Positions 8,075-16,781 of a DNA stretch of 64,000 nt are shown here, piece by piece; within the stretch, counting starts at the first letter, position 1; every line of letters starts with the position of its first letter. Below the pieces are notes generated by a model that saw only the letters and a program-made list of their open reading frames with translations, was not told the origin of the DNA and ran no database searches. This stretch comes from Desulfoferrobacter suflitae. Lineage in GTDB: Bacteria; Desulfobacterota; Syntrophobacteria; Syntrophobacterales; Syntrophobacteraceae. Where the stretch lies: the NCBI RefSeq assembly GCF_022603395.1, contig NZ_JAIBKA010000003.1:248001-312000 (forward strand), in the 5' to 3' direction. The translations under genes were made by a program, and so were the position numbers.

Positions 8075-8755
8075 ATGTTTGCTCCATTTACCCGCTCAGA
8101 TATTAGAAAATACAGCTTGAATGTGCTGCGAAACAAGATCCGCTGCGGTTTGCCCTCCTGCCCCGTCTGCAATACTCAACCGTATTTGTTCAGGCGGCAT
8201 CAGGCACGCCCCCGCAAATTCCGCATTCTATGCGACGCATTGGTCCAGGTGGTAAAATGCCTTGTCATTCGGTGGAAATGCCCCGGCTGCCATAAGACCT
8301 TCACCGAACAGCCTCCTTTCGCGCTTCCCTTCAAGCGTTACACCAGCGACGCGATACTTCATCGCTCGGCAAGCTATCTGGAAGATGAGACGTCGACCTA
8401 TCGGAAGACAGTCCTGGAAGAAGGCTCGGAGATCTTCCATGCCTCGACGGACGAAGGAAATACGCCGGTCGATAAAGTCCTCTCCCACACAACCCCTTAC
8501 CGCTGGATCGACACTCTTGGCCGCTTCAAAGAAATCCCGCGCCGCGCTCTGGACCTCATCTTACAGAAGGATCCGGCGACAAAAGTCTACCGGGATCTCG
8601 CCGCGCTAACGATCTCCCCCAATAAGTTCGTGAAAACCGCTCGGGAAGAAACCCTCAAACGCTCTCGCCGGCTCGTCCACCTGGAGGCGGTATTCCGAGT
8701 TGTTTTTGGTGCTTCAATTTTCCCCTTCTTTGCAACAGGCTGCGCCTGGCAATGA
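8075..8755 (+). CDS. transposon-associated zinc-ribbon protein (DUF6431-like)
   Basis: 226 residues. Two cysteine pairs near the N-terminus (CPVC and CPGC, with further Cys between) form a zinc ribbon like those at the front of IS66 or IS1595-type transposases, followed by a helical region rich in Arg. No DDE triad is visible. GGGAG lies 6 bases before the ATG. It is followed 38 bases later by the transposase gene, with an independent strong ribosome site. I recall such proteins being encoded next to Mu-like transposases with an ExeA-type ATPase; the DUF name is from memory and should be checked. Confidence 0.6.
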   Translation: MFAPFTRSDIRKYSLNVLRNKIRCGLPSCPVCNTQPYLFRRHQARPRKFRILCDALVQVVKCLVIRWKCPGCHKTFTEQPPFALPFKRYTSDAILHRSASYLEDETSTYRKTVLEEGSEIFHASTDEGNTPVDKVLSHTTPYRWIDTLGRFKEIPRRALDLILQKDPATKVYRDLAALTISPNKFVKTAREETLKRSRRLVHLEAVFRVVFGASIFPFFATGCAWQ

Positions 8756-8793
8756 TTTATGCTCGCCTCCAACCATAAAACAAAGGAGGCGTT

Positions 8794-10350
8794 ATGAAGC
8801 AAAAAGATGAAAAATGGGCCCTGTTCTGGTGCGATCTCCTTCGCCCCGTTCTCTTCGACGAGGTGGAGCCGGAATCGATCCAGGATTTTCTCAAAGAGAT
8901 CTCTCAAAAGGAGATGGTCTTTCCCGGCGGACGTACCGGCAAGCCCTCCCTTTCCACCCTCAGGCGAAAGCTGAAGCGCTATCGAACCGGAGGATTCGAT
9001 GCTCTCGCAAGAAAAGACCGCCATGACCGCGGCCATGCCAGGGCCGCACCCGCAGAAATCATTGCAACCGCCATCGAGCTTAAATGCGAGCAGCCCAAGC
9101 GCTCCCCTGCCACCATCAACCGATTCCTAAAGGACCTCTATGGCGTTACGCTCTCCCGCTCTACTTTGTATCGCCATCTTAAAGGTGCGGGCGCAACCCG
9201 CCTCAAGCTCGGCGTTGTCAAAAACAAGGTGAGAAAACGTTGGACCAGAGACCATACCCATGATCTCTGGGTTGGGGACTTCGAGGAAGGCCCCTATGTT
9301 GTTTTCGGCCGGGAGGTCCTGCCCACCTATCTTTCCGCTTTCATCGACTGCCACAGCAGGTATATCGTCGAGGCCCGCTACTACCTGCGCCAAAGCCTCG
9401 ATATCCTCATCGACTCGCTGCTGCGCGCCCTGGCCAAGCATGGCGCCCCCGGCGAACTCTACCTCGATAACGCCAAGGTCTATCACGCAATCGGCCTCAA
9501 GGCTGCCTGCTACCGGCTCCACATCCGGCTTCGCCACCGGCCGGCCGGGGACCCTTCCCCGGGAGGACTCATTGAGCGCTTCTTTGAGACCGCCCAAGAC
9601 CGGTTTGAATCCGAGGTGCGGGCACAAGATGCCATAAGCCTCGATGATCTCAACCGAGCTCTCAGCGCATGGATCTCGGTGGATTATCATAGCTCCATTC
9701 ATTCCGAGACCGGCGAGACTCCCAAGGACCGCTATCATACCGGACTTTCCGTCATCCGCCACGTGGAAATGGACCAGGTGCTCGCTTCCTTCCTTAGAAA
9801 GGTCACTCGGGTCGTCCACAAGGATTTTTCCGACATTAGCCTCGATAAGCGGCTCTACCGGGTCGATCCAGCTTTAAGGGGAGACAAGGTCTGGGTCCAC
9901 TACGATCCCTTCTCGTCTTCAGATAGCGTGAAGATCTTTTCCCTGAAAGGCGAATACCAGGGATCGGGCGTGCTCCATCACCGCGAGGCCGAGCAACCGC
10001 CCCTTCCCGCACAAGCTCGGGGAAAACCCAAGCATAACCTCATCGATCTCCTCGTTCGCGAGCACCGGGAGCAGCTCGCCGCAAACACTCGCGGCATCGA
10101 TTACCGCAAGGTCGTCTCCGTGCGGCCGTGGCCGTTTCATGCCTTTGTCAAAGCCTTTGCCCGGCTGCTCGGAAAAGAAGTGGGCATCTCCGCCTTCACG
10201 GCACAGGAGCTCGAAACGCTCAAAAAACTCTACAATCAAAACGTTCAGCTCACAGAATCCGTGCTCACGCAGGCCTTTGCCCGAGTGCCTAACAAGTCGT
10301 TCCCCCACCTCGTCGGTGAGCTCAAACAAATCCTACAGCAAAAGGAGTAA
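8794..10350 (+). CDS. DDE transposase, Mu/TniA type
   Basis: 518 residues. The N-terminal half has helix-turn-helix DNA-binding regions (SLSTLRRKLKRYRTGGFDAL and SRSTLYRHLKGAG). The integrase core has the catalytic Asp in LWVGDFEEGP, the second in ELYLDNAKVYH, and Glu in GGLIERFFETAQDRF. A C-terminal Mu-type beta barrel follows (KRLYRVDPALRGDKVWVHYDPF). It catalyses strand transfer, probably under control of the downstream ATPase. A strong AAAGGAGG precedes the ATG. The stop is 5 bases before the ATPase start. It appears intact. Confidence 0.9.
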   Translation: MKQKDEKWALFWCDLLRPVLFDEVEPESIQDFLKEISQKEMVFPGGRTGKPSLSTLRRKLKRYRTGGFDALARKDRHDRGHARAAPAEIIATAIELKCEQPKRSPATINRFLKDLYGVTLSRSTLYRHLKGAGATRLKLGVVKNKVRKRWTRDHTHDLWVGDFEEGPYVVFGREVLPTYLSAFIDCHSRYIVEARYYLRQSLDILIDSLLRALAKHGAPGELYLDNAKVYHAIGLKAACYRLHIRLRHRPAGDPSPGGLIERFFETAQDRFESEVRAQDAISLDDLNRALSAWISVDYHSSIHSETGETPKDRYHTGLSVIRHVEMDQVLASFLRKVTRVVHKDFSDISLDKRLYRVDPALRGDKVWVHYDPFSSSDSVKIFSLKGEYQGSGVLHHREAEQPPLPAQARGKPKHNLIDLLVREHREQLAANTRGIDYRKVVSVRPWPFHAFVKAFARLLGKEVGISAFTAQELETLKKLYNQNVQLTESVLTQAFARVPNKSFPHLVGELKQILQQKE

Positions 10351-10355
10351 CCACC

Positions 10356-11147
10356 ATGTTCCTCGATCATTTCAAAATGAACAGCCATCCCTTCCAGGAA
10401 CGCCCTCCCGTGGAATGGATCCTCAACGACCACCGCATCTCCCAGTCCCTGGCCAGACTCGACTACTTTGCCCGGCAAGGGACCCTGGCCCTCCTCATCG
10501 GACCAACCGGTGCCGGAAAATCCACACTCTTAAGGCTCTTCATCCATAACCTCTCTAAAAACCGCTACCGCCCCGTTTATCTCCACTTCACCGGAATCCC
10601 GTCATCCAGCCTGCTTCGCCTAATCGTGACTCAGTTGGGAGAAGCCCCCCGGCGAGGCAAGGATCATCTCTTTTTACAAATTCTCGATCGCACCGCAAAA
10701 GAAGATCTCTCAACGGTGCTTATCATCGACGAAGCCCACCTTATAGATCCGCAAGCTTTGACCGATCTGCGCCTCCTGGTTAGCTCAGCCCTCGATACCG
10801 ATACTCCCGTAAAGATCGTCCTCAGCGGTCAGGAGCCCCTCGCCAAGCTCCTTGCCCGTGCCTCTCTTAGCGATCTTGTCAACCGAATCACCGTCCGATG
10901 TCACCTCGGCGCCTTAACCTCGGACCAGACCACCTCCTATATCGACTCCAGGATGCGTTTCGCGGGGAGCAACGAGAAGGTCTTCGAGCCCGAAGCCAAA
11001 TCCCTCATCCATGACTATGCCAGCGGCATCCCAAGGCAGATTAATAACATCGCTACCGCCTGCCTCCTCAATGCCGCCGCCCAAAATCTCAACAAGATCA
11101 ACGAAGCCCTGGTCACCGACACCATGGCCGAATTCCGCCTTCCCTAG
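10356..11147 (+). CDS. transposition AAA ATPase, ExeA/TniB type
   Basis: 263 residues. Walker A is LLIGPTGAGKSTLLRLF (about residues 45-61); Walker B is VLIIDEAHLID (about 124-134); a sensor segment IVLSGQEPL follows. The opening FKMNSHPFQERPPVEWIL matches ExeA-type ATPases, which in Mu/Tn7-like elements (MuB, TniB, TnsC) select target DNA and activate the transposase. Its ATG at 10356 follows the transposase stop directly, with AAAGGAG in the transposase 3' end. Confidence 0.88.
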   Translation: MFLDHFKMNSHPFQERPPVEWILNDHRISQSLARLDYFARQGTLALLIGPTGAGKSTLLRLFIHNLSKNRYRPVYLHFTGIPSSSLLRLIVTQLGEAPRRGKDHLFLQILDRTAKEDLSTVLIIDEAHLIDPQALTDLRLLVSSALDTDTPVKIVLSGQEPLAKLLARASLSDLVNRITVRCHLGALTSDQTTSYIDSRMRFAGSNEKVFEPEAKSLIHDYASGIPRQINNIATACLLNAAAQNLNKINEALVTDTMAEFRLP

Positions 11148-11158
11148 GAGAAGACATC

Positions 11159-11446
11159 ATGACAAAGCTCTATTCCAAGCAAAAACTCCGGATACTGCGT
11201 AATCAGATCCCCATCTCCCGGCTCATCTCTGATTTTCTGCGCATCCCCTGCAAAGTATCAGACGGGTATTTTCGCTTTCTATGCCCCCTGTGCTCTGAGT
11301 TTCAAACCGCCACCAACCCCAAAACCAACCTGGCCCGGTGCTTCCGGTGCCAGAAAAACTTCAATCCCATCGACATGGTCATGGCCGTCAAATGCTGCAA
11401 CTTCCGTGAGGCTGTTGAAATGATCGACGGCTTACAAGACTGCTAA
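11159..11446 (+). CDS. CHC2-like zinc-finger protein of the transposon
   Basis: 95 residues. The central part resembles the DnaG primase zinc finger: FLCPLCSEFQTATNPKTNL then ARCFRCQKNFNPIDMVMAV then NFREAVEMI. It aligns with the DnaG gene at 59195 in this window ([37 protein letters not shown]), but the CHC2 histidine is a cysteine here, giving two CxxC pairs. No primase catalytic domain follows. It closes the transposon operon, 11 bases after the ATPase gene. Its role is unknown; single-strand or replication-fork recognition is speculation. Confidence 0.75.
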   Translation: MTKLYSKQKLRILRNQIPISRLISDFLRIPCKVSDGYFRFLCPLCSEFQTATNPKTNLARCFRCQKNFNPIDMVMAVKCCNFREAVEMIDGLQDC

Positions 11447-11845
11447 AATACTCACGTCTTCCCTCACAAGCTCCCACCAACTTGTGGGGGAGGACATCTT
11501 CATCTAAACTGGGACTCTCAGAGTCAAATATTGTGAGACTTAGCATCAGAGATCTCGGGAGGAGCTTATACAACAATATCAATTTATCATCTTACGTCAT
11601 TCCCGCATGCTTCCAGCGGGAATCCATGAAAAAAAACGCCTCTTTAAATTCCCGCTTTCATGGGAGTGAAGATCTGCAGGCATTCTCGGACACCCTCACT
11701 AGTCTTTGTCCGGGAACTCCCTCTCCCTTGAGGGAAAGGGCCGGGGTGAGGGTGTAATCAGGCAGTTGGCGTAATGAAATTGCACCTTCTTACCCGACCT
11801 CTCCCTCTCAACGGGAAGAGAAATACTGAGTTTCCGGATAAACTT
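11447..11845. repeat. intergenic stretch with two dispersed palindromic repeats
   Basis: No gene is seen between the transposon and the end of E1-alpha. It contains a TTCCCGC/GCGGGAA hairpin repeat (about 11596-11626), and a longer palindrome with CACCCTCAC (11691-11699) and GTGAGGGTG (11746-11754) as outer arms around a CCCTTGAGGG core. Both motifs are common dispersed repeats in many bacterial genomes. The transposon's right end should be somewhere here. Confidence 0.55.
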
Positions 11846-12808
11846 CTAGACAAAAACATCTTCCAATGCCTCTTCCGGTTTGGGATATGGGCTCTCCTCG
11901 GCGAAACGCACGGCTTCTTGCACCACCGCACCGATCTCTGCTTCCAGAGCCGACAGTTCTTCTGCGGTGATCAGTCCGAGGGCGAACACTTCATCGCTGA
12001 GCCTCGGGATGGGACATTTTTCCTGCCATGCCGCGATCTCATCTTTTGGCTGGTAGAGCTGATGGTCGCTTTCCCCGTGCCCGCGGCAGCGGTAGGTCTT
12101 GCATTCGATGAGGGTCGGACCATTGCCTGCAATGGCGCGCTCCCGGGCTGTTCGGGCAGCCTCATAGACCGCCAGCACATCGTTGCCGTCTACGATTTCC
12201 CCAGGCATGGCATAGGCTGAGGCCCGGTCCGCAATATCCTTCACCCGGGTGTGCTCCTCATAGCGCTGGGCGCCCGCATACAGATTGTTCTCACAGACAA
12301 AAACAATAGGGAGGCTCCAGAGGCTTGCAAGGTTCAACGACTCGTGGAAGGAACCCTCATCGGCCGCCCCGTCTCCAAAAAAGCAGACCGTTACGGCTTT
12401 TTCCTTCTTATACTGCTGCGAAAAGGCCACGCCAACGGCTATGGGCAGTCCGCCTCCAACCACGGTCGTGGTGCAGGGCGCATTGACTTCCGGCACGGCT
12501 AGGTGCAGAGTACCACTCTTTCCTTTGTTGCAGCCGGTGCTTTTGCCGTAGATTTCGGCCATGATCGCTCTGGGATCCGCCCCCTTGGTCAGAAGATGAT
12601 TGTGGCTCCGGTGGTTTGAGATAATAACATCCTCCGGGCTGAGCGCCGCGCAAACGCCGGAACCCACCGCCTCCTGCCCGGTGCACAGAATCATCATTCC
12701 GGGGATTTTTCCCTCGTTTTTGCACAGCTCCGTCAACGTCTCCTCAAACCGGCGGGTGAGGAGCATTGACCGAAGCATTTCGATTTTCTTCTCTTTCGCT
12801 ACCTCCAT
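11846..12808 (-). CDS. 2-oxoacid dehydrogenase E1 component, alpha subunit
   Basis: 320 residues, normal length. Thiamine-diphosphate-dependent decarboxylase subunit. The ThDP motif runs from GDGAADEGSFHE (about 145) to VFVCENNLYAG (GDG...NN). The regions GKIPGMMILCTGQEAVGSG, ISNHRSHNHLLTKGAD and KGKSGTLHLA are characteristic of acetoin/pyruvate E1-alpha; YRCRGHGESDHQLYQPKDE is the phosphorylation-loop region. AAGGAGG lies just before the ATG. In most genomes the beta gene follows directly; here it begins about 4.7 kb downstream at 7184. Confidence 0.92.
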   Translation of the reverse strand: MEVAKEKKIEMLRSMLLTRRFEETLTELCKNEGKIPGMMILCTGQEAVGSGVCAALSPEDVIISNHRSHNHLLTKGADPRAIMAEIYGKSTGCNKGKSGTLHLAVPEVNAPCTTTVVGGGLPIAVGVAFSQQYKKEKAVTVCFFGDGAADEGSFHESLNLASLWSLPIVFVCENNLYAGAQRYEEHTRVKDIADRASAYAMPGEIVDGNDVLAVYEAARTARERAIAGNGPTLIECKTYRCRGHGESDHQLYQPKDEIAAWQEKCPIPRLSDEVFALGLITAEELSALEAEIGAVVQEAVRFAEESPYPKPEEALEDVFV

Positions 12809-13131
12809 GGGTCCTCCTTGGGGTTCGGGTCCGCTTACCCCCTGTTTGATCGACCTGCTATTTTATGCAAGCATCCCAGCAAGCGCTCCTGACGTTCAAA
12901 ATCAGATAGATTAAGAACCTGTTTGTTCATGACCCTCAATATCCATTTCTCTTGAATAGCTGTCAAATTCAAAAGATTCTACACATCACGATAGGGAATC
13001 GACATCTCTTCCATACGGTGACTTATACAGCTGGCAGATTTGCGCCAGAGCAGACGTCATTAATCCGTGGGAAGCCATTAAGAATAAAACGAATGCATTC
13101 AGAAGAAAATGAGCCCTAGATGTGCACAGGG
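12809..13131. other. upstream region of E1-alpha, no gene
   Basis: About 320 AT-richer bases between the divergent E1-alpha and hsdM genes, left of the REPIN-like palindrome. No coding signal was recognised. Promoters for both directions should lie in this interval and in 13202-13409, but none could be called with confidence. Confidence 0.3.
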
Positions 13132-13201
13132 TTCGCGAGCAAGCTCGCTCCTACATTGGTGAGTACCTCTAAGGAGGGGTAGGAGCGAGCTTGCTCGCGA
13201 A
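13132..13201. repeat. REPIN-like palindrome
   Basis: Two perfectly complementary 23-base arms (13132-13154 and 13179-13201) are separated by 24 bases. Each arm contains the inner palindrome CGAGCAAGCTCG and ends in CTCCTAC / GTAGGAG. The arm sequence is like the REP/REPIN elements widespread in Pseudomonas genomes, which are mobilised by a REP-associated tyrosine transposase. No such transposase is in this window. Inverted REP pairs form strong hairpins and can act as terminators. Confidence 0.85.
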
Positions 13202-13409
13202 AGGGTGTGATCTTCTGCCCCGCTGCACCGGAATTCCCACCAGGTGTTGCATTATTGAACATCCATTATTCTCAAACGACTCCGAGAGGCAGACTCGGAA
13301 ACAGAAAAGAGAGTGGTTTCATCCTGATGCAAAAAGTTGTAAAGTCCATAAATCCAGTTGCGGTTGTTGAATTCTATTGCTCTAACACATTGGCTTATCG
13401 ATACCGACC

Positions 13410-15482
13410 ATGAACACAGAAGAACTGAAACAGCTTGAAAACGATCTGTGGCGAAGCGCCGATACGCTGCGCGCCAATTCCGACTTGAAATCGACCGAGT
13501 ATTCCACACCGGTGCTGGGGTTGATCTTCCTAAAATTCGCCGACAACCGCTACCGTCGGTTCGAAAAGGAGATTCTGCGGGAATACACGAAGCTTAAAGG
13601 CACCCGGCGGGAAAAACCATTGAGCGATATCGCCATCGAGAAGTGCGGCTTTTATCTGCCGGATCATGCCCGCTACGATCACCTGCTCAACCTTCCCGAA
13701 GAAGCGGACCTTGCCAGGGCCATCAAAAAGGCCATGGAAGCCATTGAAGAATATAAGCCGGAACTGCGCGGCGTGTTGCCACAGGACGAATATTTCCGAT
13801 TGACCCGAACCGATAAGACCATTCCCGCCCAGTTGTTAAAAAATTTCTCCAATATTCCGCGCAATGCCGATGGCGATATGTTCGGCCAGATCTACGAATA
13901 TTTTCTGGGCAACTTTGCCATGGCCGAAGGCCAGGGCGGCGGCGAGTTCTTCACGCCCCGTTCGGTGGTGCGGCTGATGGTGGAAATCATCGAGCCGTTC
14001 GGCGGCACCGTGTTCGATCCGGCTTGCGGTTCCGGCGGCATGTTCGTGCAGTCGGCCAAGTTCATCGCCCGCCACCGGGAAGAACTGGTCAACGGCAGCG
14101 GCGGAGATATTTACGTCTACGGTCAGGAAAAGACCCTGGAAACGGTCAAACTGGCCAAGATGAACCTGGCCGTCAACGGCCTGCGCGGCGATATCAAACA
14201 GGCCAATACCTATTACGAAAACCCGCACGACAGCTTCGGCCGCTTCGACTATGTGCTCACCAATCCTCCCTTCAACGTCGATGACGTGAGCCTCAGCAGC
14301 GTGGAAAAAGACCGGCGCTTCAACACCTACGGCATTCCGCGCAAGACGAGCAAAGCGAAGAAGAGCGAACAGGGCAAGGAGACCGTGCCCAACGCCAACT
14401 ACCTGTGGATCAATCTCTTTGCCACCTCGCTGAACGAAAAGGGCCGGGCCGCCTTGGTCATGGCCAATTCGGCCTCCGACGCGCGCCATTCCGAAGCCGA
14501 CATTCGCCGCACCCTGATCGAAAACAATCTCATATGTGGCATGCTGACCCTGCCCTCCAACATGTTCTACACCGTCACGCTGCCAGCCACTTTGTGGTTT
14601 TTCGACAAGGCCAAGGAAGATGACCGGATTCTGTTTATCGATGCCCGCAACATCTTCACCCAGATCGACCGGGCTCACCGGGAATTTTCCGAGGAACAGA
14701 TCAACAACATCGCCATCATCAGCCATCTGCGCCGAGGCAAACGGCACAAATTCGTGCAGCTCATCGACGGCTATTTTGCGCAGGGCATGGCCAAGCTGAC
14801 TGAAAACAAGGCGCGAGTGGAGCCTGTTTCCGAGCAACTGCTGGAGGTGCTGGAAAACGGCGGCGGTAAGCAGGCGGTGGCCGATCTGCTGGCACAGTGG
14901 GCCAAACTCGGGAAACTGCAGGCCCAATACGATGAGTATCTCGCCAAATACGCCGATGAAACATCCATCAGCAAAAAGAATACGGCCCAGCATACTCTGC
15001 GGGCAGCCTTCGATCCCTTTTTTACCGCCTTACATGACGGGCTGAAGCAGCTCGGCAAGATCATCCGCCGTCACGAAAAGGAGCAGGCCGAAGCCGCCAA
15101 AAAGGCAAATAAGCGGTTGGCCGTGAACCGAAGGACCAAGGCCCTCAAATCCGCCCTGGAAGAACTGCAGGCGGAAGTCAAAAATGCCGAGAGCTTTTTC
15201 AAGCACATCCATTGGCTGCAGGAACGCTTCCCCAAAGCGGAGTATGAGGACGTTACCGGTCTGTGCAAACTGGCCACTCTGGAAGAGGTGAAAGAGCAGG
15301 ACTATTCCCTCAATCCGGGCCGCTATGTGGGTGTGGTGATCGAAGAGGATGGAAAGACCGAGGAGGAGTTTATTGAGGAAATATTGGCTTTGAATGATGA
15401 GCTTCTCAGACTCAATGAAGAAGCGCATGATCTCGAAGAAATTATAGCCAATAATGTTCAACAGATTGCAGGGAATCCCTGA
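13410..15482 (+). CDS. hsdM: type I restriction-modification DNA methyltransferase subunit
   Basis: 690 residues. N6-adenine methyltransferase of a type I system. An N-terminal helical domain (ENDLWRSADTLRANSDLKSTEY) precedes the SAM-binding motif I VFDPACGSGGMFVQ and the catalytic motif IV DYVLTNPPFN. The GGGEFFTPRSVVRLMVEII segment is a family hallmark. The C-terminal 200 residues are coiled-coil rich and longer than in the shorter HsdM proteins (about 500). Its stop overlaps the hsdS start, so the two are coupled. No strong ribosome site precedes the ATG at 13410. Confidence 0.95.
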   Translation: MNTEELKQLENDLWRSADTLRANSDLKSTEYSTPVLGLIFLKFADNRYRRFEKEILREYTKLKGTRREKPLSDIAIEKCGFYLPDHARYDHLLNLPEEADLARAIKKAMEAIEEYKPELRGVLPQDEYFRLTRTDKTIPAQLLKNFSNIPRNADGDMFGQIYEYFLGNFAMAEGQGGGEFFTPRSVVRLMVEIIEPFGGTVFDPACGSGGMFVQSAKFIARHREELVNGSGGDIYVYGQEKTLETVKLAKMNLAVNGLRGDIKQANTYYENPHDSFGRFDYVLTNPPFNVDDVSLSSVEKDRRFNTYGIPRKTSKAKKSEQGKETVPNANYLWINLFATSLNEKGRAALVMANSASDARHSEADIRRTLIENNLICGMLTLPSNMFYTVTLPATLWFFDKAKEDDRILFIDARNIFTQIDRAHREFSEEQINNIAIISHLRRGKRHKFVQLIDGYFAQGMAKLTENKARVEPVSEQLLEVLENGGGKQAVADLLAQWAKLGKLQAQYDEYLAKYADETSISKKNTAQHTLRAAFDPFFTALHDGLKQLGKIIRRHEKEQAEAAKKANKRLAVNRRTKALKSALEELQAEVKNAESFFKHIHWLQERFPKAEYEDVTGLCKLATLEEVKEQDYSLNPGRYVGVVIEEDGKTEEEFIEEILALNDELLRLNEEAHDLEEIIANNVQQIAGNP

Positions 15483-16762
15483 TGGAATGGCTGCTTGAGA
15501 CGCTGGGAGAAATTTGCCGAAAAGGTGGTGGTAAAATCCAAACCGGACCTTTTGGCTCCCAATTACATCAGTCTGATTATCGCCGAAATGGAATACCAGT
15601 TGTAATGCCGGCAGATATAGTTGGTGGTAAAATCGCCATTACCCGAATTGCCAGAGTATCAGAAACCCAAGTAGAGCGCCTTAAGAAGCACAAGCTTTCC
15701 AAAGGCGATATCGTCTATGGCCGTCGCGGTGACATTGGTCGTCAAGCGTTAGTCAGAGAAGAAAATAGCGGCTGGTTGTGCGGAACAGGATGTCTAAAGA
15801 TTTCACTCGGTGATGGTCCATTGGCTTATGAATACTTGCATCGTTATCTTTCAACCCCAGAGGTTATCGGATGGATTGAAGGACAAGCAGTCGGAGCCAC
15901 GATGCCAAATCTGAATACAGGGATTTTGGAGCGCATCCCCGTCTTCTATCCGCCAACCAAAGAGTCCCAAAGAAAGATCGCTGCCGTTCTCTCCGCCTAT
16001 GACGACCTGATCGAAAACAACAAACGCCGTATTGCACTGCTGGAAAAAATGGCCGAGGAAATCTATCGGGAATGGTTTGTGCGCTTTCGTTTTCCCGGCC
16101 ATGACAAGGTGAAATTCGAGAAGGGTGTGCCGGGGGGATGGGAGGTTCTTCCTTTTTCAAAAGCAGTTCTGATAAACCCAGTAGAGAGAATTTCCAGAGA
16201 TGTTGAGAAGCCGTACATTAGAATGGAAGACCTTTCTGTATCATCAATGTATTTTCTTTCTAAAGAGATGCGAACAGGAAATGCTGGGTCAAAGTTCAGG
16301 AATCATGACGTTCTGCTTCCTCGCATAACCCCCTCGTTGGAAAACGGCAAACGTGGCTATGTGATGACACTTGAAGAAGATCAAGTAGGCATTGGTTCGA
16401 CGGAATTCATTGTTCTTAGAGAAAAGATATTGACGTCAGAACACATTTACCTCCTTACTTGTTCCTCCGATTTCCGAAAGCATGCGGAGTTGAGCATGGC
16501 AGGCGCTTCAGGACGACAACGGGTACAGGAAAATTGTTTTGACTTCTTCCTGGTTAACGTGCCTCCCCAGGAGATAAGGAGCCGGTTCACACAGATCGTA
16601 AGACCCTATTTTTCTGGAATTAAAGCTTTATCGAATGAGAACATAAACTTATCGTCAACTAGAGACCTTCTCCTTCCCCGCCTCATCTCCGGCAAACTCT
16701 CGGTCGAAAACCTCGACATTCGATTCCCGCCCAGCATGGAGGAAGCCGATGGTGAAGCGTGA
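15482..16762 (+). CDS. hsdS: type I restriction-modification specificity subunit
   Basis: 426 residues with the usual two-half layout: target-recognition domain 1 (about 1-160), a central conserved helix (QRKIAAVLSAYDDLIENNKRRIALLEKMAEE; about 163-193), target-recognition domain 2 (about 215-385) and a distal conserved helix ending RDLLLPRLISGKLSVENL. The two recognition domains set the bipartite DNA target. The ATG overlaps the hsdM stop. It is followed by a convergent toxin-antitoxin pair before hsdR resumes. Base composition of the recognition domains is AT-richer than hsdM, as usual for swapped domains. Confidence 0.94.
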   Translation: MEWLLETLGEICRKGGGKIQTGPFGSQLHQSDYRRNGIPVVMPADIVGGKIAITRIARVSETQVERLKKHKLSKGDIVYGRRGDIGRQALVREENSGWLCGTGCLKISLGDGPLAYEYLHRYLSTPEVIGWIEGQAVGATMPNLNTGILERIPVFYPPTKESQRKIAAVLSAYDDLIENNKRRIALLEKMAEEIYREWFVRFRFPGHDKVKFEKGVPGGWEVLPFSKAVLINPVERISRDVEKPYIRMEDLSVSSMYFLSKEMRTGNAGSKFRNHDVLLPRITPSLENGKRGYVMTLEEDQVGIGSTEFIVLREKILTSEHIYLLTCSSDFRKHAELSMAGASGRQRVQENCFDFFLVNVPPQEIRSRFTQIVRPYFSGIKALSNENINLSSTRDLLLPRLISGKLSVENLDIRFPPSMEEADGEA

Positions 16763-16781
16763 AAAGACGGAGGCATCGGTT

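Larger units (their letters stand above)
8075..11446 (+). mobile_element. four-gene Mu/TniAB-like transposon
   Basis: Genes in order: zinc-ribbon protein, DDE transposase, AAA ATPase, CHC2-like zinc finger; all plus strand, with gaps of 38, 5 and 11 bases. The pairing of a Mu-superfamily integrase with an ExeA/TniB-type ATPase is typical of Tn5053/Tn552/Tn7-like elements. Coordinates cover the coding core only: I searched both flanks for terminal inverted repeats and a target duplication and could not establish either. The element lies in the opposite orientation to, and between, the E1-alpha and E1-beta genes. Confidence 0.75.

Noticed and set aside
8063-11446. IS21 (istAB) assignment
   Set aside because: The C-terminal Mu-type barrel of the transposase and the ExeA/TniB-like ATPase fit Mu/Tn7-like elements better than IstA/IstB.
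7914-11600. Exact transposon ends
   Set aside because: Short TGTTG-like matches at 7931 and near 11574 gave no matching target duplication, so I did not assign termini.
13836-14993. 385-codon minus-strand frame opposite hsdM
   Set aside because: It is the antisense of strong hsdM coding sequence (SAM motif and NPPF), and its translation has no protein-like family features.
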